This document shows positions 6,685 to 7,658 of a stretch of 7,658 nucleotides of DNA, piece by piece. The stretch is taken from the NCBI GenBank assembly GCA_007128045.1, contig SKYG01000341.1, positions 1-7,658 on the forward strand. The letters are read 5' to 3'. Position 1 is the first letter of the stretch. Every line of letters starts with the position of its first letter. The stretch is from Bacteroidales bacterium. Its GTDB lineage: Bacteria; Bacteroidota; Bacteroidia; Bacteroidales; UBA7960. A model generated the notes under the pieces. The model searched no databases, was not told the DNA's origin, and saw only the letters and a list, made by a program, of their open reading frames with translations. A program made the position numbers and the translations under genes.

Positions 6685-7443
6685 ATGAAAGCCATTACAA
6701 AGAAGCTTAAACGATTGGTCGACAAGAAACTCGAAGGTACACTCCTGGAGGGTGAACATGAGGAGCTGCTGCAATTGCTTTCCCAGTCGCAAGAAGCAAG
6801 GGTATATGCTGCGCAAATGGAAACCATGCATCAGTCTCTGCAGGAAGCCGGCAAAGAGAAGGTCATGGTGGATATGTCTGAAGCAATAATGGATTCTGTG
6901 AAGTCTGCAACACCCACCAGGAAAGAGGCCAAGGTTATCCGTCTGTCGATGCACATGTTGGCTTACAACAAGCAGATCCTGAAATATGCTGCGATACTCG
7001 TTGCAGGTTTGCTGTTGGGTTCAGCGGCGACATTTATGCTGTTACATGGCACGGCAGGTAATGGTCATGACAATATGAGTGCCACCATATCAGGACGCTC
7101 TCTGCAGCCTGTCAGTTACAAAGAAGATGCCTTGCAGTTACAAATACAACCGGTGGTTTCCACTGATAAGGTAGTGTTGATGGTAAACCTGAGATCAGCA
7201 TCACCGGTAGTGCTGACACTGCGTTATGATCAACAGGTGTTTCGCCTGGAAAGCACACGCTTCCTCAGTTATGATTATGCTCCGGAAGCATCATCGCTTT
7301 CAGGTCAATTCCAGTTACAATCTGACGGAGACCAGGTCTTTCATTTGCTCTTTAACAGACATCCGGGCATGCCTTCACCCTTGGTGATGGAAGTGGTTCA
7401 AAACGGAACGCCGATCTACCAAAAAGAAATTTTTATCCCATAA
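6685..7443 (+). CDS. Putative one-pass membrane anti-sigma factor
   Basis: Hypothetical protein of 252 residues, interpreted as the anti-sigma partner of the preceding ECF factor. Residues 1-95 are a charged, helical, probably cytoplasmic part. KLEGTLLEGEHEELLQLLSQ (15-34) followed by an Ala-rich helix resembles the N-terminal region of many anti-sigma domains. One hydrophobic segment, about 99-120 (LKYAAILVAGLLLGSAATFMLL), would span the inner membrane. Residues 121-252 would be periplasmic, beta-rich and Ser/Gln/Val-rich, ending in PIYQKEIFIP. There is no zinc-binding HxxxCxxC motif and no cysteine in the whole protein, so a redox-sensing ZAS type is excluded. The gene starts 14 bases after the sigma stop. 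The topology and the PrsW gene upstream make it a candidate for regulated proteolysis, but no cleavage site can be named. The anti-sigma role rests on position and topology more than on sequence motifs. Confidence 0.65.
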   Translation: MKAITKKLKRLVDKKLEGTLLEGEHEELLQLLSQSQEARVYAAQMETMHQSLQEAGKEKVMVDMSEAIMDSVKSATPTRKEAKVIRLSMHMLAYNKQILKYAAILVAGLLLGSAATFMLLHGTAGNGHDNMSATISGRSLQPVSYKEDALQLQIQPVVSTDKVVLMVNLRSASPVVLTLRYDQQVFRLESTRFLSYDYAPEASSLSGQFQLQSDGDQVFHLLFNRHPGMPSPLVMEVVQNGTPIYQKEIFIP

Positions 7444-7464
7444 ACCAACAAAACCCATAAAAAC

Positions 7465-7658
7465 ATGAAAACCAAAAAGAGCATCGTAGTTACTATCGGA
7501 TTGTTGATAGGATTTGTCATCGGCCTGATGGTCGGCATCACCCTGACCAACCCCGGACTGAGTTTGATGGAAGCCGCCGGCACCATCGGAAAAGTTGATA
7601 AATACCGCAATGTGCGGGTTACTGAAAAAGACATTGAGCTGCGCAATGAACTGCTGGC
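7465..7658 (+). CDS. N-terminus of a small membrane-anchored protein with a glycine zipper (partial)
   Basis: An open frame starts at the ATG at 7465, 21 bases after the previous stop, and runs off the right edge, giving 64 complete codons. The start MKTKKS is basic. Residues 7-27 form one hydrophobic segment with glycines at 12, 16, 20 and 24, an exact GxxxGxxxGxxxG glycine zipper that often mediates helix packing or oligomerisation in membranes. NPGLSLMEAAGTIGKVDKYR follows (29-48), then a charged, probably helical stretch VTEKDIELRNELL. There is no lipobox cysteine. The segment could be an uncleaved signal anchor with the rest in the periplasm. I do not recognise the family. The short gap and strand place it at the end of the sigma/anti-sigma operon, so it may be part of the same response, for example as a sensor or a target. 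Confidence 0.7.
   Translation, partial: MKTKKSIVVTIGLLIGFVIGLMVGITLTNPGLSLMEAAGTIGKVDKYRNVRVTEKDIELRNELL

Noticed and set aside
1..7658. CRISPR array, tRNA or rRNA gene, insertion sequence, phage or integrase genes
   Set aside because: No regularly spaced repeats, tRNA-like cloverleaf, rRNA-like stretch, transposase motifs or terminal inverted repeats were seen. Base composition is even across the genes.

Overview
The window looks like a stretch of chromosome from a Bacteroidota bacterium, plausibly a Bacteroidales or Marinilabiliales relative. Support for this is a moderate GC content, A/T-rich spacers without clear Shine-Dalgarno sequences, an ATG-dominated start usage, and a protein set (Tat-exported aldo/keto reductase, SpoIIE/HATPase/STAS cassette, short ECF sigma factor followed by a one-pass anti-sigma-like protein) that fits this phylum. 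The assignment rests on style and family content, not on a marker gene. All recognisable genes are on the + strand.

Layout. Positions 1-160 are an A/T-rich leader. 161-1216 encodes a Tat-exported aldo/keto reductase that looks independent of what follows. The 156-base spacer 1217-1372 is unusual: it holds a perfect 16-base palindrome and five copies (counting both strands) of the hexamer TTTACG, the last one touching the next start codon. A tight four-gene run follows: an orphan NMT1/THI5-like periplasmic binding protein (1373-2353), a membrane sensor phosphatase with dCache-like, HAMP and SpoIIE/PP2C domains (2361-4286), an RsbW-type kinase/anti-sigma protein (4273-4701) and an RsbV-type STAS protein (4698-5027). 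Spacings are 7 bases, a 14-base overlap and a 4-base overlap.

After a 73-base spacer with a short tandem octamer repeat comes a PrsW-type intramembrane protease (about 5101-6093). It is followed by an ECF sigma factor (6134-6670), a membrane-anchored anti-sigma-like protein with no cysteines (6685-7443), and the start of a small glycine-zipper membrane protein cut by the right edge (7465-7658).

How they may work together (inference). The binding protein and the dCache-like domain would read an envelope or nutrient signal. The phosphatase would dephosphorylate the STAS protein, which would then sequester the RsbW-like kinase. This is a complete partner switch with no sigma-B-type gene beside it. 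Directly downstream is a second layer in which PrsW could cleave the transmembrane anti-sigma-like protein and free the ECF sigma factor. The adjacency suggests a two-tier membrane stress or nutrient response, but nothing in the sequence proves that the two layers are connected. The most striking sequence-level detail is a T TTT TTT slippery heptamer directly before the sigma stop codon. A -1 slip there opens a stop-free path in frame into the anti-sigma-like gene.
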